Below, in pieces: positions 1 through 8,523 of a stretch of DNA of 64,000 nucleotides (positions are counted from its first letter, which is position 1; each line of letters begins with the position of its first letter). Source of the DNA: Ravibacter arvi (GTDB lineage: Bacteria > Bacteroidota > Bacteroidia > Cytophagales > Spirosomataceae). The stretch lies in NCBI RefSeq assembly GCF_039540405.1, contig NZ_BAABEY010000032.1, positions 1 to 64,000 on the forward strand, given 5' to 3'. Position numbers and translations under genes: made by a program. The notes beneath the pieces were generated by a model. It was not told where the DNA came from. It saw only the letters and a program-made list of their open reading frames with translations, and did not search any database.

Positions 1-46
1 AATATGTATTTACTTGAAACACAATAAGTTAAAAAAGATGTCATTG

Positions 47-860
47 GCACCGCAGCGGAGGGATCTCCCCCTCCTGGTAACCAATCCCTTTCAGAAGGCT
101 TTTTATAGCAAAAGGAGATCCTTCGACTCCACTGCATTCCGCTCATCCTGACCGTCCGGCTGCGTTCCGTTACCATTGACAATACTACGGATCGGCGCGC
201 CGTCCGGACGGTCATTCCGAGCGGAGCCGAGGAATCTCCCGCTCCCCTGACTCAATCCTTTAAATAGGATTTTTCTAACAATAGGAGATCCTTCGACTCC
301 ACTGCGTTCCGCTCAGGATGACCCTCCGGCAGATACTACGGATGGGCGCGCCGTCCGGACGGTCATTCCGAGCGGAGCCGAGGAATCTCCCGCTCCCCGG
401 ACTCAATCCTTTAAATAGGATTTTTCTAACAATAGGAGATCCTTCGGCTCCACTGCGTTCCGCTCAGGATGACCCTCCGGCAGATGCACTACCATTGACA
501 ATACTACGGATCGGCGCGCCGTCCGGACGGTCATTCCGAGCGCAGCCGAGGAATCTCCCGCTCCCCTGACTCAATCCTTTAAATAGGATTTTTCTAACAA
601 TAGGAGATCCTTCGGCTCCACTGCGTTCCGCTCAGGATGACCGTCCGGCGGATGCGCTACCATTGGCGATACTACGGATCGGCGCGCCGTCCGGACGGTC
701 ATTCCGAGCGCAGCCGAGGAATCTCCCGCTCCCCGGACCCAAGCCGTTAAATAGAATTTTTCTAACAATAGAAGATCCTTCGGCTCCACTGCGTTCCGCT
801 CAGGATGACCCTCCGGCTGCGTTCCGCTCGCAATGACCGTCCGGGCAATCCCGCCCAAGC
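47..860. repeat. cluster of long imperfect palindromic intergenic repeats
   Basis: This stretch holds no credible gene. It contains four head-to-tail units of about 150-170 bases; the marker CGTCCGGACG recurs at 201, 352, 520 and 689. Each unit is an imperfect palindrome: a left arm beginning GGTCATTCCGAGCG and ending GAATCTCC, an AT-rich spacer with its own small dyad (AATCCTTTAAATAGGATT), and a right arm beginning GGAGATCCTTCGG and ending GGATGACC. A further unit at about 47-165 has a different spacer, which is the reverse complement of the spacer used by the second repeat cluster near 14350-14775. The units would form long hairpins in RNA or single-stranded DNA. They lie just downstream of the minus-strand operon ending at 864. 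Confidence 0.85.
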
Positions 861-863
861 ATT

Positions 864-2768
864 TTACGCATAGCAACGGATTTCGAATATCCGGGCATTT
901 TTATCACCATTCGTGCGCGAGACCGTGACCCGAATTGAATCTACCCGCACCGGCTTGAACTTTAACGCCACCTTCCGGTAGTAGTTATTGATGACGAATT
1001 CAGTGTGTACCACTTTACCGTCCAACAAAGCTTCTACTTTAAAATCAGCTACCGTTTCCGGCTGGAGACCGCGTACCTGGTCATCCATTACGACCTTCTG
1101 CCCGGAAATCCGCAAAAAACGGTTCAGACCGGTATCGAAAGTAAACTCAACCTGTCCTACCGACACCGGCGCACTCCACTTCAGGGCTATCCACGGCTCA
1201 TTCCCGGCCTGCACCGGCGCCCGCCATTGATGCGGCTTTTTGTCGGCAATATCCCGGTTAACACCGTCTGTTACAGTGGCCGCAGCATACTGGCCGTCTT
1301 CCGCAGAAGCGCTGACGGCCGCCTTTCGCGCCAGGTCATTTGTATCGGCATTGGTCACATTGAGCAGCGACTGATCCTGTCGTAAGAGAATTTGCTGCAA
1401 AGCGGTAATATCCTTGTTTGAATTTACAATTCCGCGGCCGGTAAGGTTGTGGGTAATCGCATAATTCATCGCAGTACCAATTGCCTGCCCGAGGGTTGCG
1501 CAGGTTGCCATGACGCGGGTCGATGACAGCGCGACGTGCGAAACACTGATGTTTCGCCCGGCCATCCACAGGTTGTCAAAATCCTTGCTGTAGAGCGTCC
1601 GGAGCGGAATGGAATAAGGCCCTTTCAGTGAAATACCACGGTTCGGCTTGATCGAGGTATCGTCCATACCCTCAGGCGGGTGATCATCGAGGGGCCACCC
1701 CCCGTAGGCCACACGGTCAGGATAATCCTGCGGCACCTGTACATCGCGCTGCGACATAATGAGATCACCGGTAATCCTGCGGCTTTCTCTTTTTCCCTGG
1801 ATCATCCCCACCCAGGTAAGCGCCCAGGTTTCTGACTCCGGGTGGTTCCCCGAGTTCTTGATATAGTCCCAAACCCCGAAGAGCACCGCAAGCAGCTCAT
1901 GCCTGAGCGCCTGTCCGTCATTGACCACATCGTACTTACCTGCCAGCTCAAGCCACCAGTAACCATATTCTATGGATGAGATGCCGCGGTGGCGAAAATC
2001 TTCGAACTGGTACTTTCTTGCCCATTTCGGAGCCACGAAAGGCATAGGTTTCTTAAAGTCGTCCGCCATGAAAAGCAGGCTGTTTCCCATTCCCGCCTTA
2101 TCTGCAACCGGTTGTCCCACCGATTCATTCCATTGGCTCTGCGCCTCCCTGCCGCGCATATACGAAGCTCCTACCAGGGCGGCAAGGGTGCCATCGCCGG
2201 TACAGTCTGCGAAATGCCGCGCTTTAATCTCGTAGATCTCTTCAGTCGGCGAACAAAAGGCCGTAACCGACTGAATTTTTCTTCCGCTTGACTGCGCCGT
2301 ATACAGGACAGTATCCAGGAGCAGCGTGATATTGGGCTCCGAGGCAACTTTGTCGTACATCACAAAATCAAACATCGGGTAAGCATTCTGCTGATTGAGC
2401 ACGGAATCATCCAGCATGATCTCTTCGAGGAGGCCGGTTTCGCGCCAAACCTGTTTCAAAACACTTGAACCGGAAATGTGCATCCGGATTTCACTGCTGG
2501 CATTGCCCCCCAGCCGCGACCGGTTCTGGATGAATACCACCTTGGATCCGTTCCGGGCTGCGGCCAACGCCGCGCATATCCCTGACATCCCCCCGCCGAT
2601 TACCAGTACATCGGTGGTCAAACTTCTCTTTTTGTACACATTCAGCCCCTTCGGCGCTGTATCCAGGATTTTCTCGCCCGGCACCAGTGTTTCCCCAAAA
2701 GGATCGATAAAAAGGGTCCCGGATGAAAGCCCGAGGGCCTTCATAAAATTTCGTCTGTTTTCCTTCAT
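864..2768 (-). CDS. secreted FAD-dependent oxidoreductase (FAD_oxidored family) with C-terminal beta-sandwich-like domain
   Basis: The 634-residue product starts with a Tat-like leader (RRNFMKALG near residues 5-13). An FAD-binding Rossmann motif VIGGGMSG lies at about 56-63 and the family hallmark GGNASSEIRMH at about 87-97. A second FAD-contact region, LWMAGRNISVSHVALS, lies near residue 400. From about residue 490 to the end the sequence resembles an F5/8-type (discoidin-like) beta-sandwich, which may bind a ligand. Proteins of this family are usually exported flavin enzymes in carbohydrate loci, and few have known substrates. It is the last gene of the minus-strand SusC/SusD operon, 9 bases after the previous gene. 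It is paralogous to the 591-residue oxidoreductase at 5017-6792 but lacks that protein's N-terminal extra domain. The reaction is unknown. Confidence 0.85.
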   Translation of the reverse strand: MKENRRNFMKALGLSSGTLFIDPFGETLVPGEKILDTAPKGLNVYKKRSLTTDVLVIGGGMSGICAALAAARNGSKVVFIQNRSRLGGNASSEIRMHISGSSVLKQVWRETGLLEEIMLDDSVLNQQNAYPMFDFVMYDKVASEPNITLLLDTVLYTAQSSGRKIQSVTAFCSPTEEIYEIKARHFADCTGDGTLAALVGASYMRGREAQSQWNESVGQPVADKAGMGNSLLFMADDFKKPMPFVAPKWARKYQFEDFRHRGISSIEYGYWWLELAGKYDVVNDGQALRHELLAVLFGVWDYIKNSGNHPESETWALTWVGMIQGKRESRRITGDLIMSQRDVQVPQDYPDRVAYGGWPLDDHPPEGMDDTSIKPNRGISLKGPYSIPLRTLYSKDFDNLWMAGRNISVSHVALSSTRVMATCATLGQAIGTAMNYAITHNLTGRGIVNSNKDITALQQILLRQDQSLLNVTNADTNDLARKAAVSASAEDGQYAAATVTDGVNRDIADKKPHQWRAPVQAGNEPWIALKWSAPVSVGQVEFTFDTGLNRFLRISGQKVVMDDQVRGLQPETVADFKVEALLDGKVVHTEFVINNYYRKVALKFKPVRVDSIRVTVSRTNGDKNARIFEIRCYA

Positions 2769-2777
2769 TTTTTTGTT

Positions 2778-3809
2778 TTATCTGTTACTTAATAAGGCAA
2801 TCATTTTTTTGTCGTGCCCGTCCGGGCTCCCCTGTTTTTGCTCCAGGACCTCGCGCAATTGCCGGATGGCCGGCTCATCCAAGACTGAAAAATTTTTCTC
2901 GAACAGCTGATACAGACTAAGCTTGAGACTGCCGGGCACGTTCGCCGCACGGGGTATCCAGGCTTTCAATAGTTCAGCGCTGCATTTTTCCTTCAAAAAG
3001 TACTGCAGGATAGCCTGCTGCACCGGCAACTTTACTTTGTCGTAGTGATCGATCAGCTCCGGTGCATACTTCCCGAGATGAGCCGCATCCGGTAATTTCC
3101 TGATCGACTTTATGGCAATGAACCGGTTTTTACCAGGTATGAGCTGCATAAGATCCGGCAGGAAAAACTCCTTCTCCGCTTCCGGCATTCCGTCCAGGAT
3201 GAAATCCTCGTAGGCCACAATTCCCGACAAGAGCATATTCCGTTTCAGCTTTCGGTCCATAACGGACTTTGTATTGGCCAGGATACGGTCCGAAATTTCA
3301 CCGTTAACCAGGTGCCACAGGGTATAACAGGTATAAATAGCACCGGGAATAAGCTTGTCCGTGAAAGTAGCGCTGGTTGCGGCTGTCAGGCCGTCAATCT
3401 CAGCAGAGTACACTTTCACCGTGGTATCTACCAGGTCTTCCATCTGGTAATCCTGCAAAAAAGACTCCTTGTCGGCGAGAATCGTCTTTAGCTGCTCATA
3501 GTCTTTTGGTTCAAACGGCTCGTGGTCAAATTTGGTGAGCTCTTTACCCGGGGTTTCGCGGTAATCTCGGAAATTCCCGAGCAAATCCCATTCGAGCCTG
3601 ATTTCTACCGGGTTGCACAGGTTTTCCAGGCAAATCGGGGTTTTCAACGCGCAATAATAAAAAGCGGGCAACTCGTCTGCCTGATAGGCCAGGTAAATCC
3701 GCGCGTCTACTCCCCGGTCTGTCTCGTAGGTAAATACAAGCTGGTCAGCCGGTTGAAAATTACCAGTCACACCCCACTGGTGAAACAGGAAAAGAATCAT
3801 CAGAAGCAT
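2778..3809 (-). CDS. exported protein with FMN_bind-like motif, paralogue of the adjacent gene
   Basis: The 343-residue product has a short hydrophobic N-terminus (about residues 1-14) that fits a signal peptide. It is clearly paralogous to the gene immediately upstream (3837-5003): both have a CxxxxC pair (CLENLC at about 60-65 here), a W/F-rich segment after it, a KDYEQL segment, and a stretch ending in a GAIYTCYTLWHLVNG-like helix. In the upstream copy that stretch begins VDAVTGAT, which resembles the flavin-attachment region of FMN_bind domains (NqrC/RnfG type). Here the motif has decayed to DGLTAATSAT, around residues 139-148. The C-terminal half is helical and repeat-like. A role in redox chemistry beside two FAD oxidoreductases is inferred from context, not shown by the sequence. 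Confidence 0.65.
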   Translation of the reverse strand: MLLMILFLFHQWGVTGNFQPADQLVFTYETDRGVDARIYLAYQADELPAFYYCALKTPICLENLCNPVEIRLEWDLLGNFRDYRETPGKELTKFDHEPFEPKDYEQLKTILADKESFLQDYQMEDLVDTTVKVYSAEIDGLTAATSATFTDKLIPGAIYTCYTLWHLVNGEISDRILANTKSVMDRKLKRNMLLSGIVAYEDFILDGMPEAEKEFFLPDLMQLIPGKNRFIAIKSIRKLPDAAHLGKYAPELIDHYDKVKLPVQQAILQYFLKEKCSAELLKAWIPRAANVPGSLKLSLYQLFEKNFSVLDEPAIRQLREVLEQKQGSPDGHDKKMIALLSNR

Positions 3810-3836
3810 AAGGCGAAAGTCTGCCTGCAGCAGTTG

Positions 3837-5003
3837 TTAAGGGGTCAGTTTTTTCTTGTTCAGAAATGTGCTCAGAATATCGCGGTAACGGTAATCCGGG
3901 CGGCTCGCGGTAGCTTCCAGTTCTTTCCTGATCGCCGGGTCGCCGGCAAACCGGTCCTCCCTGTCCAGAAGAATCATATAAGTCTTCAGTTGGTTCAGGG
4001 TGAGGCCGGCGCTCAGACGGCTCAGCGGACGAAGGCATTCCAGGCTCAGCTGTTCCGTTTCTTTCAACTGGTTCAGGAAATGAGACAGGCTATGGATGTC
4101 CAGCCGGTCAGCCATTTGCGCTACCGGTACCTGTACCTCGGGTTGCGACCAGGAGGAGTCCGGTATTTTTTTCATGATAAACAGGCGGTCCCGGGGAATA
4201 GCCGGCAGAATGGTCGCCACCATGTCGGGCACATACCGGGCAACCTGGCTATCGTCGAGTTCCTTGAAGAAAAAAATACGTTCGTCCACTTTGTCGGACC
4301 GGCTCAGTTTCGGCGCCAGATCTTTCAGCAGGTGTTTCCGCACGTCGTCACGGATGACAGCTGCCAATTGGCTGTGGACCAGGTGATAAATTGTAAAAGA
4401 AGAATATACAGCCCCGTCCACGGCCGCCTCTTTTACTTCTTTGGCGGTGGCGCCGGTTACGGCATCCACCACTTTGGACACCCGTTTGGCTTCTTTGTCA
4501 AATAAATCATCCTTGTGCCGCCTTCTCAGGATAGACTGCTCATCCTGAAGCAATTCGTGAAGTTTTTCATAGTCCTTCGCGTCAAACTTCAGGTGGTCGT
4601 TTTTAGTCAGGGGTTTCCTGGTAATAGTGTCATAAGCCCAATAGCTCCCCGCAAGTGTCCAGAACATCCTGATATCCATCAGGTTACAAAGCGTATCACT
4701 ACAAACCGGAGTTTCTATATGGCTGACATAGCCCAGCGGTACCCCATCTTCCCCGAGCAGCCTGTTGATCCGGTGTGTTACCCCAACGGTGTCCTCGAAC
4801 CGTATGACATAATCCGAAACACGCAGAGGCGAAGCGGGCCATTCCCCCTTAATCTTCAGCGGCTTCCTGGCAAGCAGCGTATCGGCATAGTTTTCCGAAG
4901 CGACAGCTGCATGGCAGAAAATCACCAGGAACAGCGCAGTAAAAAACTGCGTTCCTGAATTGAAAAATCCCCGGTGTGTGACCTTAGACAGAACGTCCCG
5001 CAT
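3837..5003 (-). CDS. exported protein with FMN_bind-like VDAVTGAT motif and CxxxxC pair
   Basis: The 388-residue product has an N-terminal hydrophobic segment (about residues 18-35) consistent with export. CSDTLC lies at about 101-106. VDAVTGATAKEVKEAAVDGA from about 159 resembles the DAxTGAT motif in which FMN_bind domains attach flavin through the Thr. The C-terminal 170 residues look like helical repeats. It sits between an FAD oxidoreductase (5017-6792, 13 bases upstream) and its own paralogue (2778-3809, 27 bases downstream) in one operon. I infer a periplasmic redox or accessory role coupled to the FAD oxidoreductases. The alternative is a structural protein in which the TGAT resemblance is accidental. 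Confidence 0.65.
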   Translation of the reverse strand: MRDVLSKVTHRGFFNSGTQFFTALFLVIFCHAAVASENYADTLLARKPLKIKGEWPASPLRVSDYVIRFEDTVGVTHRINRLLGEDGVPLGYVSHIETPVCSDTLCNLMDIRMFWTLAGSYWAYDTITRKPLTKNDHLKFDAKDYEKLHELLQDEQSILRRRHKDDLFDKEAKRVSKVVDAVTGATAKEVKEAAVDGAVYSSFTIYHLVHSQLAAVIRDDVRKHLLKDLAPKLSRSDKVDERIFFFKELDDSQVARYVPDMVATILPAIPRDRLFIMKKIPDSSWSQPEVQVPVAQMADRLDIHSLSHFLNQLKETEQLSLECLRPLSRLSAGLTLNQLKTYMILLDREDRFAGDPAIRKELEATASRPDYRYRDILSTFLNKKKLTP

Positions 5004-5016
5004 CGCGATCTGCGTA

Positions 5017-6792
5017 TTAATTATATCCTACCTTTTGCGCCTGGATAAGGTCCATGTACTCTTTCAAATGCTTTTCGTACAATTCGCGCGGTTTGATTTT
5101 ATACTTATGACATAGCGAAGCGGCAAATCCTACCGCCGCACCCATCTGGCCGGTTGTCTTCATTACGCGCGGACCGCCCAACCCTACGTGCGAGGTACTG
5201 AAACAACGACCGGCCATGAACAGGTTATCGATATTTTTCGAATACAGGCTCCTGAAAGGGATGTAGTATTTTCCTGTTTTATAGAACATTGCCTTCGAAA
5301 GAAAGTCCGGCTTGGTCGGATCTACCAGCGTTTCCTGGAAATGGACGTCTACCTCCCGCGTTTCCATTACGACAGAGTCTGCGAAGGGCGTCCTGTTTTT
5401 GGCGTCATTAAAGGTAAAGATATGGTCGCCGACAAATCGTCTCGATTCCCTTTTCCCTACCAGGTACGACACCCATTCCAGCTTTTGCGCGTGCGTTTTG
5501 GGCTGCTTTTTGTAGTTGGCAAAAGAGCCGTAAATCGCCCGGAACATATGGTCGCGGATTTCTTCGGCGTCGTGAATCTGGTGCAGGTCGGCATTGGTGT
5601 ATTCCCACTGCCACTCTCCCTGGCTGGCGGCGTAGTCGCCCACGACTTCCTTCGTCCATGGCAGCTCCGGAAAGGAGTGAGCATGTGTGTCGGTATACGA
5701 CCGCCAGAGTACAGAGGAACCCATTACGGCGTTATCTTCTTTTTCCGGGCTCCAGAGTTCGCCGAACTCATCCCAGTTTTCCTTGAATTTCGAAGCGCTC
5801 TCTCTTCCATACATAAATTCGGCCCCGGCCCAGAAACCGATCCAGCCGTCGCCGGTACAATCTGCAAAATAAGGCGCCTGGAAACGAATTCTTTCTCCTG
5901 AATGCGTATTGCTCGCATCTACCCACTGTACCTTATTGGCTACTGCCTCGGCGTCGTAAGCCCTCCAGTTCAGGAAAACCTGTATGTTCTCGTACCTTTC
6001 AATGTTACGGTGCCGCTTTTTGTCTTCTGCGTAAGCTTCCGGGGAGCCATTCGGGTAGTGCTTGGTGTCTAGCATCCTCAGAATCCGCTCGAAATGGCCA
6101 TAGATACCCAGCGTATGCACGCGGATTTCACTACTTGCATTTCCGCCGAGAACAGGCCGGTCGTGTATCAGGGCGACTTTAAGGCCTTGTTCGGCAGCGG
6201 CGATAGCACTGGCGCAACCGGCAAGGCCACCGCCTACCACTACGTAGTCAAATTTCATCAGCTTTTCCGGCTTGGCGGGCTTCTGGTTTACTTTAAGCCG
6301 CCATTTGGCCAGCTCGGCCAACTCCGAAGGAGGTGCAGTTTTGTCCCTGCTGAAATAAATAGCGTCGCAGCGGCCGTCGAACCCGGTGAGATCTACCAGT
6401 TCCACGCGTATGTTGCCCTTTTGAACCGCAACCTCGCCACCGTATTCCCAGCCCCAAACAGGTTCTTTTCCAAACTCGTTTTGAAGGACCTGAGTAGCCA
6501 CTTTCAGCTTAAAACGTCCCGGCGGCGTCCAGTTGCCCGGCACCCAGTTTTTGGTCCGGACCCACACATGGTAACGCCCTGCCTCTTTAAAAGGAACCGT
6601 GGTGAAAGCATTTTCCACCGGCTCGCCCAGCCCATGGGCGAGAAGATAAGGAGAGCCCATCTGCTCCACGAACTGGGGGTCTACCAGCCAACCGCCTTTT
6701 TCCTGAAAACTCTCGGCTTCGATCAGCATGGACTGTCCCAGCGAATTAGCCGCTACAAGTAAAGCCAGGAATAACGAAAGGAAATACTTCAT
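5017..6792 (-). CDS. secreted FAD-dependent oxidoreductase with N-terminal carbohydrate-binding-like domain
   Basis: The 591-residue product has a signal peptide (about 1-19, cleaved after the LGQ region). Residues about 22-150 form a beta-rich domain starting IEAESF and containing AGRYHVWVRT and a closing DAIYFS; this is typical of CBM35/CBM6-like or related jelly-roll domains. The flavin domain follows: VVVGGGLAG at about 184-192, GGNASSEIRVH at about 216-226, ADCTGDG near 310, and a C-terminal FMAGRCFSTSHVGLGG region near 530. It is the third gene of the operon, 27 bases after SusD. With its paralogue at 864-2768 it gives this locus two related exported flavin enzymes. The substrate is unknown; the first domain suggests a glycan or glycoside. 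Confidence 0.85.
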   Translation of the reverse strand: MKYFLSLFLALLVAANSLGQSMLIEAESFQEKGGWLVDPQFVEQMGSPYLLAHGLGEPVENAFTTVPFKEAGRYHVWVRTKNWVPGNWTPPGRFKLKVATQVLQNEFGKEPVWGWEYGGEVAVQKGNIRVELVDLTGFDGRCDAIYFSRDKTAPPSELAELAKWRLKVNQKPAKPEKLMKFDYVVVGGGLAGCASAIAAAEQGLKVALIHDRPVLGGNASSEIRVHTLGIYGHFERILRMLDTKHYPNGSPEAYAEDKKRHRNIERYENIQVFLNWRAYDAEAVANKVQWVDASNTHSGERIRFQAPYFADCTGDGWIGFWAGAEFMYGRESASKFKENWDEFGELWSPEKEDNAVMGSSVLWRSYTDTHAHSFPELPWTKEVVGDYAASQGEWQWEYTNADLHQIHDAEEIRDHMFRAIYGSFANYKKQPKTHAQKLEWVSYLVGKRESRRFVGDHIFTFNDAKNRTPFADSVVMETREVDVHFQETLVDPTKPDFLSKAMFYKTGKYYIPFRSLYSKNIDNLFMAGRCFSTSHVGLGGPRVMKTTGQMGAAVGFAASLCHKYKIKPRELYEKHLKEYMDLIQAQKVGYN

Positions 6793-6819
6793 GTCTATAA
6801 ATAGTGTTTGGTTTTCGGG

Positions 6820-8511
6820 TTAGTAATTTTCATTCTGTCGCATATTCGGGTTGATCAAAACCTCTTTAGATGGTATCGGCCAAAGGTATTGCTTGGCAGG
6901 ATCAAACTTCCCGTTGGTAAGCTGCTTGATCAACCCGCGATTAGCAAGATCGGAAAAATCCGCGATACCGTCCTCATCAATCGGTGGGGCCTCCGGCAGG
7001 AACCAGAATCCTTTGTTTACCACGCGGCTTCTTAAATCGGCGGCATCCAATAGCCCGAAGTTAGGCTTGTTAAGCGCTTTCTCGGCAAGCCTCCAGCGGA
7101 TGAGGTCCATATAGCGCGTTCCCTCAAAGGCAAATTCCATTCTTCTTTCGATCCGTATCACTTTTCTGAGGGCCGCCGCGTCTCCGAGTTTTACGGCCGG
7201 ATAGCCTGCAACTTCGGCAACCGCCTTTTTATAAGCGCGCGCCCGTACCTGGTTGATCGCATTCACTACGCTCTCATCCACTTCACCAAGCTCGACCTTT
7301 GCTTCTGCATACATGAGCAGAACATCGGCGTAACGCATCATAATCTGGTCGGCGTCGTTGAGATAATCGTCCACCCAGGTTTCATCAACGCCTTTTTTCA
7401 GCACCAGTCCATTGAAAGACGCGAACTGCTGAACGGAACGCGTATCGTTATTGACCTGGTACTTTCCGGTGGCCAGGTTAAGAACGGTAGTGGAGTCCGG
7501 GTGCGGCTGGTACATAAAACCTACAAACGGAGTCTGGAAAGGCACAATAGTGTAAGCGCAACGCGGGTCTCTGTTCAGGAAAGGCTTTCTGGCGTCAAAG
7601 AGCGGAGACTCATCGATCGGGAGACCATCGGTACAAAGGAACGAGCTCCACAGGTACCAGGACGGTCCGAATTGTCCGCCCCAGCCGCCGACGTTACGCG
7701 GCAGATAAGAGCGTATGTTCACACTCACCCCCAGCGTAGCGGAACGGGGAACCGAAAAAATAATCTCGTCGACCTTGCCGGTTTGGGCCAGGAACAGCTC
7801 TCCGAAATCCGGGTAAAGCTTGTAGACACCCAGTTCCATACATTTTTGTGCCGCGTCTTTTGCCAGCGCCCATTTGCCGTTGTAGAGGGCGGTCCGGCTT
7901 TTGAAAGCCAGCGCTGCGCCTTTAGTCGCCCGCGCCGGTACGGTAGACGGATACGAAACCGGCAGATTCTCAATTGCAAAATCGAAGTCTTCAAAAATCG
8001 CGTTCAAAACCTCTTCCTTAGCAGTGCGCGGCGTTTTGTATGCTTCAGACAGCGGAATAGTACTGGTGTAATACACTACGTCGCCGAAGAGATCGACCAG
8101 GCGCGAATACTGACAAGCCCTTACAAATCTCGCTTCTGCGATGTACTTCTGCTTCGCGTCGTTTGAAATGGATGCAGCTTTGGTTTCCAACGCCTGGATA
8201 ATCGTATTGGCTCTCGAGATCGCTTTGTAGCAATTGCTCCACCGCTCGGAAACCGTACCCCACTCCCCGTTAATGGTTCCGGAAGTAATGGGCGTAAGCA
8301 CTTCCCGGTTGATCCAGTCGTCGGTCCAGTCGGTAAGATCCGTGGGCCAGAACACATTTTTGTACAGGTCATTGATCGACATATTGATTTCAACGTCATT
8401 GCTGTACCAGTTTTCAGTCGAACCCTCCGAGAGCGGGTTGAGGTCGAGGTTGCTGCAGGCTGAGAAAAATAAGGTCAGCAATGCGGCTATAGAAAGTTTG
8501 ATGGTCTTCAT
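6820..8511 (-). CDS. SusD/RagB-family outer-membrane nutrient-binding lipoprotein
   Basis: The 563-residue product starts with a lipoprotein signal peptide (lipobox FSAC, Cys at about 19). It has the SusD_RagB layout: an N-terminal NWYSNDVEI segment, a TPR-like helical region with RFVRACQYSRLVDLFGDVVY at about 128-147, and a C-terminal domain with MRYADVLLMYAEAK and RRMEFAFEGTRYMDLIRW, ending in the usual LWPIPSKEVLINPNMRQNENY. SusD proteins cap the SusC transporter at the cell surface and bind the glycan or oligomer to be imported. It follows SusC by 12 bases. The ligand cannot be read from the sequence. Confidence 0.95.
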   Translation of the reverse strand: MKTIKLSIAALLTLFFSACSNLDLNPLSEGSTENWYSNDVEINMSINDLYKNVFWPTDLTDWTDDWINREVLTPITSGTINGEWGTVSERWSNCYKAISRANTIIQALETKAASISNDAKQKYIAEARFVRACQYSRLVDLFGDVVYYTSTIPLSEAYKTPRTAKEEVLNAIFEDFDFAIENLPVSYPSTVPARATKGAALAFKSRTALYNGKWALAKDAAQKCMELGVYKLYPDFGELFLAQTGKVDEIIFSVPRSATLGVSVNIRSYLPRNVGGWGGQFGPSWYLWSSFLCTDGLPIDESPLFDARKPFLNRDPRCAYTIVPFQTPFVGFMYQPHPDSTTVLNLATGKYQVNNDTRSVQQFASFNGLVLKKGVDETWVDDYLNDADQIMMRYADVLLMYAEAKVELGEVDESVVNAINQVRARAYKKAVAEVAGYPAVKLGDAAALRKVIRIERRMEFAFEGTRYMDLIRWRLAEKALNKPNFGLLDAADLRSRVVNKGFWFLPEAPPIDEDGIADFSDLANRGLIKQLTNGKFDPAKQYLWPIPSKEVLINPNMRQNENY

Positions 8512-8523
8512 CGTCTATTCTGA

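Noticed and set aside
47..860. CRISPR array
   Set aside because: The repeats are long (150-170 bases), palindromic and imperfect, spacers are themselves repeated, and there are no cas genes in the window.
571..876. 101-residue minus-strand open frame (and an 83-residue plus-strand one at 318-569)
   Set aside because: Both are translations of the palindromic repeat units; the peptides repeat themselves (DGHPERNAVEPKDLLLLEK) and have no coding character.
3522..4505. 327-residue plus-strand open frame
   Set aside because: It is antisense to the two paralogous exported proteins, which share conserved motifs with each other; the antisense frame has no domain, signal or promoter.
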